This document shows, one piece after another, positions 17,671 through 26,784 of a stretch of DNA of 57,916 nt. A program made the translations under genes and the position numbers. The notes under the pieces were generated by a model. That model was not told where the DNA came from. It did no database searches and worked only from the letters and a program-made list of their open reading frames with translations. The stretch's first letter is position 1. Each line of letters begins with the position of its first letter. The stretch is from Halolactibacillus miurensis (GTDB taxonomy: Bacteria; Bacillota; Bacilli; Bacillales; Amphibacillaceae). The DNA is taken from positions 1-57,916 of the forward strand of contig NZ_FPAI01000019.1 of the NCBI RefSeq assembly GCF_900116255.1. The letters are read 5' to 3'.

Positions 17671-17688
17671 ACCGCTTTAGTAATTACT

Positions 17689-17717
17689 ATAATAAAGACA
17701 TAATGAACATTTGTCAA
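17689..17717 (-). promoter_or_regulatory. Sigma-A promoter of the glucan ABC operon
   Basis: Minus strand TTGACA (17717-17712), 17-bp spacer, TATTAT (17694-17689). The -35 box overlaps the last codons of the chemoreceptor gene. Confidence 0.8.
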
Positions 17718-19438
17718 CCGTTATTTGATGTTTTTTCGTTTTTTTCTTTGAGCGTCTCTATTAACTCATTTAACTGCATTGATTCCGCTTTCAAAGCCTC
17801 TGATTGCGAGGCAATTGCTGCCACACCATGTCGCTGTTCTTTAATCGCTTGATCAGATAAATTCAGTTGTTCGAAAGTTTGTTTAGATGAGACTTGCATC
17901 TCTCGAATGGCTTGTGAAAGTTGTTGATTTTCGTTAATCATAATCTGTAAACTATCGTAGTTTGTGTCCACATGATCGGTTAATTCATCAATGAACTGTT
18001 GCATTTTTTCTAAGACACTGATGTTCTTATCCATATTTTCTTTTTCAGTGGCAATTCCCTCACTTGACTGAATAAGACCCTCACTGACTTCTTCAGCACC
18101 GGTTTGAATGGTCGATAAAATATTGTTCATATCTGTGATTGATGCATTCACATCTTGGGATAGTTGACGAATTTCACTGGCAACAACCGCAAATCCTTTG
18201 CCTTTTTCACCGGCACGCGCCGCTTCTATTGAAGCATTTAATGATAATAGATTCGTTCGCTTGGCGATATCATTTACGAGCGCTGATAAATCCGATACTT
18301 GTCCAATATTTTCTTTTAGTTTCATAATTTCTTTAGTTGATTGATCAATTAATTCGTACATCGTGTTGATTTGATTCACCGATGCATTCATCACTTTAAT
18401 ACCTTGTTCGGTTTGAACAGAAACACCTTTAGATTTGTAGCGCATCTCGTTACTTTCTTCTTCGATGACACCGATTCGTTCATTAAATGTTTCTGAATAA
18501 CTCACGATATCTTGTGTTAAATCTGACTGATGACGGACCGCCATCTTGAGCTCACCTACGTGCGACTTTACATCTTTATTTTTCGCTTGTAATGTGCGGG
18601 CACCTTCTTCCAGTTGGGTACTTTCTTCATTTAAATGGTTACTTACAGAAGATAAACGCTCAATCATACCTTTGAAGGTTGTTTGAACATTATTTAAAAT
18701 TGAACCGAGTTTTGAGAATTCATCTGTCCCGTTGATTTCAATAGGTTCTGAAGTTAAATCCCCTTGCATTAATGCGTCACCAAACGTCGTGATGCTGTTC
18801 ATTTTTTTCGTTACATCACGGTTTACGATTACGAGAATCACTGTCCCTATAACAAGCGAGATAGCAATCGCAATTAAAAAGATCAGCCGCGTATCCGTAA
18901 ACCTTGTGAAAATGATACGTGTATCTTGCGCTAAATCTTCATCTACGATATTTTTTAATTCAGTCAAAGCAAAACTTGCTTGTGAATAATTACGTCCTGC
19001 ATCTCTTAAAGTAAGAAAATCAAGCTGTTCGGTTTTATCACGATCTCTAATTTGAATATAATCTTGATACAACGTTCTAATCTGTTGATCTTGGGCGATC
19101 ACGACATCAAACAACTGTCTTTCTTCTTGTTTTGTGATGTGTTGATTTACTTCTTCTGCTAATTGATCAAACGTTTTTACTGTATCATTAAATTGATTGA
19201 CCTGAGTGGTATCCGGAGCAACCATATAACGGCTCAGTAAGACAAATCGCTCTTGAATAAGGATGTCCATTTCGTTTAATTTATCCATTTGATGGACTTC
19301 TTCATTCATCTCATTCACTTTTGTTTCAACATCAATTAAATAATACGTTATAAGACCAGCAGAAGCTAAAAACAAGGCAATCGTAATGACGTAGACGAGC
19401 GAGTATTTCCACCCAATACTTCTATTTTTCCATAACAT
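17714..19438 (-). CDS. Methyl-accepting chemotaxis protein
   Basis: 574 residues. The first membrane helix is about 12-33 ([22 protein letters not shown]). A mostly helical extracellular sensor of about 150 residues resembles a four-helix bundle. The second helix is about 185-205, then HAMP (about 206-258), then a long coiled signalling domain with the hairpin tip [22 protein letters not shown]. Such receptors control flagellar motors through CheA. It lies between the glucan ABC operon and its putative LacI regulator, with an operator core TAAAGCGCTTTC over its ribosome binding site, so it probably senses the same sugar or its binding protein. No other chemotaxis gene is present here. Confidence 0.93.
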   Translation of the reverse strand: MLWKNRSIGWKYSLVYVITIALFLASAGLITYYLIDVETKVNEMNEEVHQMDKLNEMDILIQERFVLLSRYMVAPDTTQVNQFNDTVKTFDQLAEEVNQHITKQEERQLFDVVIAQDQQIRTLYQDYIQIRDRDKTEQLDFLTLRDAGRNYSQASFALTELKNIVDEDLAQDTRIIFTRFTDTRLIFLIAIAISLVIGTVILVIVNRDVTKKMNSITTFGDALMQGDLTSEPIEINGTDEFSKLGSILNNVQTTFKGMIERLSSVSNHLNEESTQLEEGARTLQAKNKDVKSHVGELKMAVRHQSDLTQDIVSYSETFNERIGVIEEESNEMRYKSKGVSVQTEQGIKVMNASVNQINTMYELIDQSTKEIMKLKENIGQVSDLSALVNDIAKRTNLLSLNASIEAARAGEKGKGFAVVASEIRQLSQDVNASITDMNNILSTIQTGAEEVSEGLIQSSEGIATEKENMDKNISVLEKMQQFIDELTDHVDTNYDSLQIMINENQQLSQAIREMQVSSKQTFEQLNLSDQAIKEQRHGVAAIASQSEALKAESMQLNELIETLKEKNEKTSNNG

Positions 19439-19450
19439 ACATTCACCACC

Positions 19451-19464
19451 TAAAGCGCTTTCTG
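19451..19464. promoter_or_regulatory. Operator-like site over the chemoreceptor RBS
   Basis: TAAAGCGCTTTCTG, the same core as upstream of the ABC and GH16 genes, ends within 12 nt of the chemoreceptor start and overlaps the AGGTGGTG ribosome binding site. Confidence 0.5.
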
Positions 19465-19489
19465 TATTTGTTAAAAAATATGTAGCGAG

Positions 19490-20500
19490 TTATAATTCGC
19501 TACATGAATCTCGTTTAATTAATGAGACAGGTACAACTTCTTTAATATATGAAGCATTTTTGCCATTAATACTATTTAACAATATTTTTGCCGCATCCGC
19601 ACCAATCTTATCGACATTTTGTTTTACTGTCGTTAATTTCGGGGTAATGTAATCTGACCATTCGACATTGTCATATCCGATAATGGATATATCTTCAGGT
19701 ACCCGAAGGCCTGCTTCTTTAATTGCTTCCATCGCACCAAGCGCCATCGTATCTGAGCTTGCAAAGACTGCTGTTGGCCGCTCACTTAAAACAAGCAACT
19801 GTTGCATCGCTTCCTTTCCACCTTCAACGGAGAAGAAACCTCCATTGACGATATAGGATGGCGGAATTTGGATACCTAACTGTTTTGTAGCTTTTAAGAA
19901 GCCTTTCATACGTTCAATCCCCGAAAAGGTATTTTGATGTCCCGCAATATGTGCAATTTTCTTGTGGCCTAATGCCATTAAATATTTCAGTGCCATTTCT
20001 GTCCCTTGATAATTATCACTATAAATAACATTAGTATTCGCGCTGTCTAAGTCGACAATAACCGATGGTAAATCAGATTCTATCACTTTTTCAAGTTCAT
20101 CATCATCATTTTCAGAACTAAAGACAACGACACCATCAACCCCGCGGTATTTGAAGTGATCAAGATAACTCTTCTTCTCATCACCAATTTTATTGGCAAT
20201 AAATAATAAATCATACCCTTCTAATTCAACCACTTGTTTAAACGATTGAATAATGGCACTGAAGAAAGAGTGTTTAAGTCCTATGCCTAATGACTCCATA
20301 TAAATAACACCTAGTGTATAAGATTTTTTCGTTGTCAATGTTCTTGCATAAGAACTCGGATAATATCCCATTTCATCAACGGTTTTAAGTATTTTTTCCC
20401 TTGTTTTTTTACCTACATCAGGATAATTATTCAATACTTTTGACACAGTCGTAATAGAGAATCCTGTTGCTTTGGCGATATCATAAATTGTGACAGCCAT
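19490..20500 (-). CDS. LacI-family transcriptional repressor of the glucan locus
   Basis: 336 residues. The N-terminal helix-turn-helix is MAVTIYDIAKATGFSITTVS, followed by the hinge helix and a periplasmic-binding-protein-like core (residues about 60-330, e.g. GVIYMESLGIGL and PTAVFASSDTMALGAMEAI), where a sugar would bind. The start has AGGGAGGTG. A perfect operator (ACGAAAGCGTTTTCGT) lies about 20 bp upstream of it, which argues for autoregulation. The same core recurs before the chemoreceptor, ABC operon and GH16 gene, so it is the best candidate local regulator; the inducer is presumably a glucan oligosaccharide (inference). Confidence 0.92.
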   Translation of the reverse strand: MAVTIYDIAKATGFSITTVSKVLNNYPDVGKKTREKILKTVDEMGYYPSSYARTLTTKKSYTLGVIYMESLGIGLKHSFFSAIIQSFKQVVELEGYDLLFIANKIGDEKKSYLDHFKYRGVDGVVVFSSENDDDELEKVIESDLPSVIVDLDSANTNVIYSDNYQGTEMALKYLMALGHKKIAHIAGHQNTFSGIERMKGFLKATKQLGIQIPPSYIVNGGFFSVEGGKEAMQQLLVLSERPTAVFASSDTMALGAMEAIKEAGLRVPEDISIIGYDNVEWSDYITPKLTTVKQNVDKIGADAAKILLNSINGKNASYIKEVVPVSLIKRDSCSEL

Positions 20501-20521
20501 TGTTTACACCTCCCTTAGAAA

Positions 20522-20537
20522 ACGAAAGCGTTTTCGT
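20522..20537. promoter_or_regulatory. LacI operator, perfect palindrome
   Basis: ACGAAA-GCGT-TTTCGT, directly upstream of the lacI-type gene. A second imperfect site, ACGAAAACTTTCGC, is at 20589-20602. Both lie between the repressor and the divergent diguanylate cyclase gene. Confidence 0.7.
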
Positions 20538-20713
20538 CTCTATTATAAATACCATTTATAACTAAAGTCAAGCCTTCTTTATGCTTTTACGAAAACTTTC
20601 GCTGTTAATTTTCGATGCACCAACATGACTCGACAGTGCGATAGCATACAAATCACTGTTTTTATGATAAAATAAACCTAAAGACCTAATGTGAAAAAAG
20701 GCGGGGTGAGGAT

Positions 20714-22360
20714 ATGCAAAATTACTTAAGAAATCGGCGGATTGTTTTAAGCTTTAGTTTAGCCTTTTTATTAATATTTATTATGTTTTCATATATTCAC
20801 CGCTCAGATACACTAAAGCTTTTACCTGATCGCTTCACGACACTAAATGATAACTGGGATATCTACTTTGGGGAGATGTATGTTCAGACTGTTGATTTAC
20901 CCGCAGAGATTAACGTAGGAGAAAACACGACCTACTTTGCGACAACTACTCTACCTGATACACCTAATAGTTATGATCATCTTCTGATACGGGCATCACT
21001 TCAGGACCTTGTTGTTTATTTAGATGGCGAGAAGATCCATGAAAAAATTAATAACCGCAACGGTTTGTTTCGAACACCTTTGACCAGTTCTTGGGAGCTC
21101 GTCTATTTACCTCATAATTATCAAGGTAAATCGCTCGCGTTGGAAATTCGCTCTGAAACAAAGGCGTTTGCCGGAACCATTAATCCCATTCATATTGGTT
21201 CAGCGGATGCCATGTTGTTTGATATGATTAAAAATCAAAGCTTAAACTTTACCGTTGGATTAGTTTTATTTATTCTCGCTCTTACTTGTTTAATGATTGC
21301 TTTATCCCAACGAAAATTTGGCGATAACCGGCTATTATACCTAGGTTTACTTAGTTTAACAACGAGTCTATGGATTATTGGGGAATCAAAACTTCTTCAA
21401 TTTATGACGGGCAATCCATTTATTATTGGTAGCATCAGTTACTTAATGGTTCCGCTCATTGTCAGTTTTATTGCCTTATACATTAAAGAAGTTATTACGA
21501 AACGCTTTATCCATTTATTTCGTGGAGTAGCGGTTACTTTTTGGATGATTGCCTTATTAATGTTAGTACTCCAACAATTCAATCTGTTAAATTTCATTGA
21601 ATTAATGGCGATCTTATTAAGTGTCATTTTAATAGCTGCCATTATTCAAGTAACCGCTCTACTATACGAATATCACTACGATAAAAACGAAGAAATTAAA
21701 AAAGTCGCGCGTTACGTGGCACTTTTAATCATCTCATTTATACTTGAAGCCGTTTTATTTTACACTAAAACTTTTCAATCGATCTCTAGCATGTTACTGA
21801 TAGGAGTTTTGATATTTTTTATTCTCTTATTTATCGACACATATAAGTATATCAAACAAAGTGCTGAACAAACGCGTAAAAATCAATTGCTTGAAACACT
21901 CGCCTATCAAGACTTACTCACAGACGGATTAAATCGAACCGCTTATGAACGTGATCTAAAGAAAAGACTTGAGGAAGAGAAGTTTTTCCGGTTAGTGCTG
22001 ATCGATTTAAATCACCTCAAATATATTAACGATAACTTCGGACATACAAGCGGTGACCATGCGATTAAGACCGTCTATCAAGCTTTACTTGATTCTTTCG
22101 AAGACGAACATTGTTATCGCATCGGTGGGGATGAATTTGTTGTGTTAAGCGATCGATTGGACAAACACCTTCATCAGCGCCAACTGATTACTTTACGAAA
22201 ACAGCTAAACGAACACTCACATAGTCTGCCTTATACTATTGATGTTGCCGTTGGAAGTGACGTTTTCAACAAAGATGAGTGGCCAAGTTATACCCCATTC
22301 TATCATCATGTTGACCAGTTAATGTACCAGAATAAAATTGAACGCAAAACACGAAGCTAA
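20714..22360 (+). CDS. Membrane diguanylate cyclase with 7TMR-DISM sensor
   Basis: 548 residues. The first helix (about 10-28) is followed by an extracellular beta-rich domain (about 35-165, with LLIRASLQDLVVYLDGEKIH), then seven helices (about 175-375) in the 7TMR-DISM pattern, then a GGDEF domain (about 395-545) with intact GGDEF at 471-475 and the usual LTDGLNR entry motif. It should make cyclic di-GMP from two GTP. No RxxD inhibitory site lies before GGDEF. The extracellular fold is of a type associated with carbohydrate ligands. It is divergent from the lacI gene across shared operators, so it may belong to the sugar regulon. Confidence 0.88.
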   Translation: MQNYLRNRRIVLSFSLAFLLIFIMFSYIHRSDTLKLLPDRFTTLNDNWDIYFGEMYVQTVDLPAEINVGENTTYFATTTLPDTPNSYDHLLIRASLQDLVVYLDGEKIHEKINNRNGLFRTPLTSSWELVYLPHNYQGKSLALEIRSETKAFAGTINPIHIGSADAMLFDMIKNQSLNFTVGLVLFILALTCLMIALSQRKFGDNRLLYLGLLSLTTSLWIIGESKLLQFMTGNPFIIGSISYLMVPLIVSFIALYIKEVITKRFIHLFRGVAVTFWMIALLMLVLQQFNLLNFIELMAILLSVILIAAIIQVTALLYEYHYDKNEEIKKVARYVALLIISFILEAVLFYTKTFQSISSMLLIGVLIFFILLFIDTYKYIKQSAEQTRKNQLLETLAYQDLLTDGLNRTAYERDLKKRLEEEKFFRLVLIDLNHLKYINDNFGHTSGDHAIKTVYQALLDSFEDEHCYRIGGDEFVVLSDRLDKHLHQRQLITLRKQLNEHSHSLPYTIDVAVGSDVFNKDEWPSYTPFYHHVDQLMYQNKIERKTRS

Positions 22361-22384
22361 CTTTATCTTTAGCTTCGTGTTTTA
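22346..22384. terminator. Bidirectional terminator
   Basis: AAACACGAAGCTAA pairs with TTAGCTTCGTGTTTT around an 8-nt loop. It overlaps the last codons of the cyclase gene and also serves the convergent lipid kinase operon. Confidence 0.85.
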
Positions 22385-22394
22385 TATGTGATTA

Positions 22395-23309
22395 CTATTT
22401 CCTTCGCATTGGTTCAGCTAATCGCAATTGAGCTGGTAAGACGGTGTAATCAATCGGAAAATGCCCATTCATATAATATGATTCACCATCACTATGACAG
22501 ACGATTCGGTCGGCTAAGGCGACAGAAACAGCTGGCGCTCGTTCCTGACTAACGTAGGGTAAATCAAGATGCTTTCCGCGGTAAACGAGCCAAAACATTT
22601 TAAAGAAAGTATTCGCATCTAAACCGTGCACAATCGTGACATCAAGCCATTGATCATCAGCCTTAGCTAACGGGGCGATTTGCATGCCTCCTCCAAAATA
22701 AGGTTGATTACTCACCGTTAAAAACCATACGCGCTCATACAAGGTGTCCTCACCATTCATAGACACCATCATAGAAAATGGCTTGAACGTCCTTAAAGCT
22801 TTGATGACGTAATAAGGATAGACGAGATGACCAAGCTTGAACCTATTCAATACCTTTTTTAGTCGTGATTGATTGACGTACTCACAGACTAACGCATCAA
22901 AACCGATGCCACTGTTATTCACAATCAATCGACTAAAATTTCCGTGTTTTACCTTTATAACATCTACGTGTGATTTCTTCGGATGACGGATGAATCGCTC
23001 GATTTCTTTTGGGTCTTCAAATGTTTTGAAATACCTACCAAAATCATTACCTGATCCGTTTTTAATCACACCTAGCGTGATTGGGTGAAGGCCAATGCCA
23101 TTTAACACCTCATGTATGGTCCCGTCCCCACCGACAACAATAATTAACGATATTTTCTCTTCTTTTATTAAATGCTTGACAATTTTTGTCGCATGACCAG
23201 GGTAGGCGGTCATATATGTACGGTACGGAATCGTTAATTTTTGTTTGAATGTCTTAAAGGCCTTCACACCTTTACCTGATGTCGGATTTACTATAAAAGC
23301 TAGTCTCAT
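22395..23309 (-). CDS. Diacylglycerol kinase-like lipid kinase
   Basis: 304 residues, the normal length for the DagK/YegS group. The N-terminal NAD-kinase-like domain has the phosphate loop NPTSGKG and the nucleotide motif VVGGDGTIHEVLNGIG, followed by IKNGSGNDFGR. The C-terminal beta-sandwich has GGGMQIAPLAKADDQWLDV, a family signature. It phosphorylates a membrane lipid such as diacylglycerol, on the cytoplasmic face; the exact substrate is not given by sequence. GTG-free start with RBS ATGAGGTG. It is the second gene of a two-gene operon behind the YczE-like gene (27 nt apart). Confidence 0.92.
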   Translation of the reverse strand: MRLAFIVNPTSGKGVKAFKTFKQKLTIPYRTYMTAYPGHATKIVKHLIKEEKISLIIVVGGDGTIHEVLNGIGLHPITLGVIKNGSGNDFGRYFKTFEDPKEIERFIRHPKKSHVDVIKVKHGNFSRLIVNNSGIGFDALVCEYVNQSRLKKVLNRFKLGHLVYPYYVIKALRTFKPFSMMVSMNGEDTLYERVWFLTVSNQPYFGGGMQIAPLAKADDQWLDVTIVHGLDANTFFKMFWLVYRGKHLDLPYVSQERAPAVSVALADRIVCHSDGESYYMNGHFPIDYTVLPAQLRLAEPMRRK

Positions 23310-23336
23310 GTTGTCACCTCATTTAACGCTTATCGG

Positions 23337-23966
23337 CTATTTTTTAAGCGTTTCTGGCTTTAATATCGGCTCAAACCAATATTTATTAAAGACAGAGACT
23401 AACGGTCCTAACGAGACAGCCACGACAAGTGTCCCTACACCAACAACCGCACCGAAGAAAAACCCAATTAATACAGCCGTTGCATCGACAATTAAGCGCG
23501 CTATCCCAAAAGGAATACGGTTATTCGTCATTTCTTGCATCATAAGTGGCAAAGCATCATAAGGTGAAACACCTAAGTTCGCTGTGACATATAATGATAG
23601 ACCTGTTGATGAGATGAATACACCAACAAACAGCAAAATAAAGCGAATCCCTAACCCGATTTCCCCTACATCCATCGTCTGAAAGAAATAAACGATAAAG
23701 TCAGCCGTGTAACCTAGAAGAAACATATTAATAAAGGTCCCGAACCCAATAAGCTCCCGGCTATTTATAAATAGAAAGACAAACAATAATAAGTTAAACA
23801 AAACAGAATAAAATCCGAAAGATAATCCAAGTGTTGCACTGACACCTAAATTCATTGTCGCAAAAGGATCTGTTCCTAATTCGGCGATTCGTAACACACC
23901 AATCGCCATTCCTAATAATAGATTCCCAAATAACATCCCCATGATACGTTTTTGACTGAGTGACAT
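23337..23966 (-). CDS. YczE/YitT-like integral membrane protein
   Basis: 209 residues with five hydrophobic segments. LRIAELGTDPFATMNLGVS and LYVTANLGVSPYDALPLMM are two internal copies of the G-PFA/PYDA motif typical of the YczE/YyaS/YitT group, which suggests an internal repeat. These proteins are widespread in Firmicutes without a firmly assigned activity; YczE has been linked to lipopeptide production in Bacillus. The ATG at 23966 follows GAAATGAGG. It is co-transcribed with the lipid kinase. Confidence 0.85.
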   Translation of the reverse strand: MSLSQKRIMGMLFGNLLLGMAIGVLRIAELGTDPFATMNLGVSATLGLSFGFYSVLFNLLLFVFLFINSRELIGFGTFINMFLLGYTADFIVYFFQTMDVGEIGLGIRFILLFVGVFISSTGLSLYVTANLGVSPYDALPLMMQEMTNNRIPFGIARLIVDATAVLIGFFFGAVVGVGTLVVAVSLGPLVSVFNKYWFEPILKPETLKK

Positions 23967-24065
23967 CGTTTTGCCTCATTTCTTTTTTATGTCGTTAGTT
24001 ATCTTACCACTATACCATATTTTAACTCATTGATACTAGCTATACTGACAGATCTATACCTTTTT

Positions 24066-24106
24066 AAAAAAAAAATAAACACGCGCAGCAACTATGCTAC
24101 ACGTGT
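24066..24106 (-). terminator. Terminator after glutathione peroxidase gene
   Basis: Minus strand ACACGTGTAGCA pairs with TGCTGCGCGTGT with internal mismatches and is followed by TTATTTTTTTTTT. Confidence 0.75.
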
Positions 24107-24112
24107 CATCTA

Positions 24113-24667
24113 CTAAGCTAAAACAGCTTGAATATCCTTCTCAAAATCCATCGGTTCGTCTGTTGGTTCAAAACGCTTTAGTATCTCACCATCACGACCT
24201 ACAAGGAATTTAGTAAAGTTCCATTTAATATCGTTCCCAACAACCCACTCTGGATACTTATCTTCAATAATTTTTTTAATGAGTTTCCCATTCATCGTTG
24301 TCTCATCAAACCCAAGGAAGGGTTGGGTTTGTTTTAAGAATTGAAACAATGGATGAGCCTTCGCGCCATTGACATCAATCTTACTGAAAATAGGGAATTC
24401 TACCCCGTAGTTCATTTGACAAAATTCAGCCGCTTCTTCATTTGTGCCTGGTTCTTGTGCGTTAAATTGGTTACATGGAAAACCTAAAATAGTCAGGCCT
24501 TGATCTTTATATTTACTATATAGCTTCTGCAGATCTTCAAACTGCGGGGTAAACCCACACTTACTGGCAGTATTTACCACCAGTAATACGTCACCCTTAT
24601 ATCGTTCTAAAGATACAAGATCACCTTCAATTGTTAGTGCTTCATAATCATATATTGTTGTCATCAT
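24113..24667 (-). CDS. Glutathione peroxidase-family thiol peroxidase
   Basis: 184 residues from ATG 24667 (AGAGGAG 5 nt upstream; ATG 24664 is an equally good choice). Thioredoxin-fold peroxidase that reduces hydroperoxides. The catalytic set is visible: Cys in NTASKCGFTPQ (cysteine instead of selenocysteine), Gln in LGFPCNQF, and Trp/Asn in KWNFTKFL. The second Cys in FPCNQF is the likely resolving residue, so thioredoxin rather than glutathione is the probable electron donor, as in most bacterial members. A longer frame begins at 24709 without a ribosome binding site. Single gene. Confidence 0.93.
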   Translation of the reverse strand: MMTTIYDYEALTIEGDLVSLERYKGDVLLVVNTASKCGFTPQFEDLQKLYSKYKDQGLTILGFPCNQFNAQEPGTNEEAAEFCQMNYGVEFPIFSKIDVNGAKAHPLFQFLKQTQPFLGFDETTMNGKLIKKIIEDKYPEWVVGNDIKWNFTKFLVGRDGEILKRFEPTDEPMDFEKDIQAVLA

Positions 24668-24752
24668 ATTCTCTCCTCTGTAATAAATAGTATCATTGTC
24701 ATTATACATTAGTTATACAAAGGGAGAGGCATGATATGCTCAAAGTAGATAA

Positions 24753-26267
24753 TTAATCACGCACAGTGAGTTGACATTTCCCGTGCTGTTTCGATTCATA
24801 CATTGCTTCATCGGTTCGTTTAATAGCTGCTTGATAGTCACGATCTTTTGGCGAAAAAGCTGACAATCCAATCGATAGTGATATCGTGATCTGATTGGAT
24901 TCTAATGCAAAGGGATGCGTGTCAAAATAATACAGGATGTGATCTAATCGCATAACCGTCTCTTCTTTTGTTAACTGATCGAGCACGATAACAAACTCAT
25001 CCCCACCCCAGCGAATCAAGTGACCGTCTTCTCCTACAATCTCTTGAACAATAGCTGTCACGTGTTTTAATACGTTATCTCCTGCTTCATGGCCGTATTG
25101 GTCATTGATTTGTTTGAAATCATCGATATCAAACATCGCTAAGTATGCTTGTTTTTTCTTCAGATGATACATCTCAAATTGATGCGCAAGAATGCGCTCG
25201 CCATAACGTCGACTCTCAGCCCCTGTCAGTGGATCTGTACTTGCTTCTTCTCTTAATCTTTTCGTTGACTTACGTAAGTTTCTTTCCATAACGAAATAGA
25301 CTAAAAAGAAACCTACCACAAGCACCAGTATTAAATACAGTAAAATATTCAGCACAGTTTGCGTTAATAATTTTTCGCTTTCTTCACGCACTTCACTCAC
25401 ATAACCGTCTAAATCATCTAAATGAACCCCCATGGCTACAATCCAATCGTAAGGCTCATAGAGTTTGGCATAAGTTACTTTCTTCGAGGATTTGTCTGAA
25501 TGTAATTTATTAAAATAGTACGTAAAAAATAATTCTCCGTCATTATTTATCCCATTCAGTTCTGTTAAATAAGGTGTGTTGCCGACTGTATCTGTCGTAT
25601 CTGTTGAGAGGAATTCATCTTCTGATTCAATCAAGTTCGGATGAATACGACGTATCGCATAATCCTCTCCACCTTCATAGTTAATGACTTCGTTCACCCA
25701 AATATACGCATCATTTTCAAATCTTTGATGATATATAATATCTCTAATATCTGACTGAACGATTGCGTCAATATACTGATGATTCACACCAAAAACACCG
25801 GTTAATGACCCCTTTTCAAGCGTCACTTCTGTTGCTAGGGCTGATTCAATCTCTTCTTTAGACATTACTTGCCCACCACTTTCGGTTGAAAAAACGAGTG
25901 TGTCTGTCTTATGGTCAAATAAGTAGGCGGTCCATAAATGATCTTCACTTACCTGAAACTCCTGTTGATAAAGTTCAACAAAGTCGGTTTCTGACATATT
26001 TTCAGCTAAAGTCGATAGTCGTTCTAATCGTTTATTTGTATTCAATTGATAAACGGTTTGTTTCGATGCGCGTAAGCGCTCAATTTGACTAATCATGTTA
26101 TTGACAGTATCTTTTAAAAAATCTTTTTTAAGTTCAAGTGCGACGTCTTCAATTTGACTGACATATACTTTTTCTGTTTCATTGTGCGATACGATTTGGA
26201 ATATCAATACAATGGCACTAATAATGATCGCAATCATTAATGTTAAAAATCGATAATTGTTTTTCAT
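24753..26267 (-). CDS. Membrane diguanylate cyclase with extracellular Cache-type sensor
   Basis: 504 residues. The first helix (about 8-27) is followed by a large extracellular domain (about 30-295). Its end, TYAKLYEPYDWIVAMGVHLDD, is the usual closing pattern of Cache domains. A second helix lies at about 304-325, then a GGDEF domain (about 345-500) with intact GGDEF at 421-425 in LIRWGGDEFVIVL and DPLTGAESRR at its entry. It should synthesise cyclic di-GMP in response to an external small molecule. No RxxD inhibitory motif is seen. AGGGGGGATGG precedes ATG 26267. Single gene; together with 20714-22360 the window holds two such enzymes within 6 kb. Confidence 0.9.
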   Translation of the reverse strand: MKNNYRFLTLMIAIIISAIVLIFQIVSHNETEKVYVSQIEDVALELKKDFLKDTVNNMISQIERLRASKQTVYQLNTNKRLERLSTLAENMSETDFVELYQQEFQVSEDHLWTAYLFDHKTDTLVFSTESGGQVMSKEEIESALATEVTLEKGSLTGVFGVNHQYIDAIVQSDIRDIIYHQRFENDAYIWVNEVINYEGGEDYAIRRIHPNLIESEDEFLSTDTTDTVGNTPYLTELNGINNDGELFFTYYFNKLHSDKSSKKVTYAKLYEPYDWIVAMGVHLDDLDGYVSEVREESEKLLTQTVLNILLYLILVLVVGFFLVYFVMERNLRKSTKRLREEASTDPLTGAESRRYGERILAHQFEMYHLKKKQAYLAMFDIDDFKQINDQYGHEAGDNVLKHVTAIVQEIVGEDGHLIRWGGDEFVIVLDQLTKEETVMRLDHILYYFDTHPFALESNQITISLSIGLSAFSPKDRDYQAAIKRTDEAMYESKQHGKCQLTVRD

Positions 26268-26557
26268 GCGCCATCCCCCCTATATAATCTATACGTCTTA
26301 TGGCTTTTCTATCTATATTAGATTCTATGTTTACTTCATGTAAACGCTACACGGATTAGTTATATTTAACCGTTAATGAATGATGACTTACGAACTAGTA
26401 AGCGCTTTTCAATTATAGCACATCCGCATGTATTAGACACTGCCGATGACCTCCCATCACTCAAATTTAATTGACACTCTTCCATCTCTACCAAAATGCA
26501 GTCGCTCACTATATTTTTTCAGAAAATTATGTTAAATGAATAATAGATATGTTAAAA

Positions 26558-26573
26558 TTATCTATATAGATAA
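26558..26573. promoter_or_regulatory. Perfect 16-bp palindrome upstream of the 46-residue gene
   Basis: TTATCTATATAGATAA lies about 40 bp before the small gene's start and just after a candidate -10 (TTAAAAT). It looks like an operator. The rest of 26268-26557 holds only a weak GTAAGCGCTTTTCA site (26398-26411) and no gene. Confidence 0.5.
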
Positions 26574-26613
26574 AAAGAAGAGCAGATAAAAAAACATAGA
26601 AAGGCGGAAAAAT

Positions 26614-26754
26614 ATGCGACACACCATTCCACCTAAAGACCATGATAAACATAAAGACACTTTTGATCGGACGTTTTTCGGTAATCCTACTGTTATGTTT
26701 TTTGTTATTTTAGTTATTATTCTAGGTAGCCTTCTTTATAACTGGTTGTTTTGA
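26614..26754 (+). CDS. 46-residue single-helix membrane protein
   Basis: Starts MRHTIPPKDHDKHKDTF and ends with one hydrophobic helix (VMFFVILVIILGSLLYNWLF). GAAAGGCGG lies 6 nt before ATG 26614. The charged, His/Lys/Asp-rich N-terminal half followed by a single helix is a normal pattern for a small membrane peptide. A palindrome upstream and a clear terminator downstream indicate its own transcription unit. No family recognised and no function proposed. Confidence 0.65.
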   Translation: MRHTIPPKDHDKHKDTFDRTFFGNPTVMFFVILVIILGSLLYNWLF

Positions 26755-26784
26755 TTAATAGGTACAATATAAATACCTTTAAAA

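Larger units (their letters stand above)
17330..17682 (-). other. Long 5' leader of the glucan ABC operon
   Basis: About 350 nt separate the predicted transcription start from the first gene. The leader carries two GAAAGCG operators (17653-17670 and 17481-17493) and a 28-codon frame (17497-17583) with only a weak GAAGAG site, which I do not call as a gene. No riboswitch class is recognised. Confidence 0.5.
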
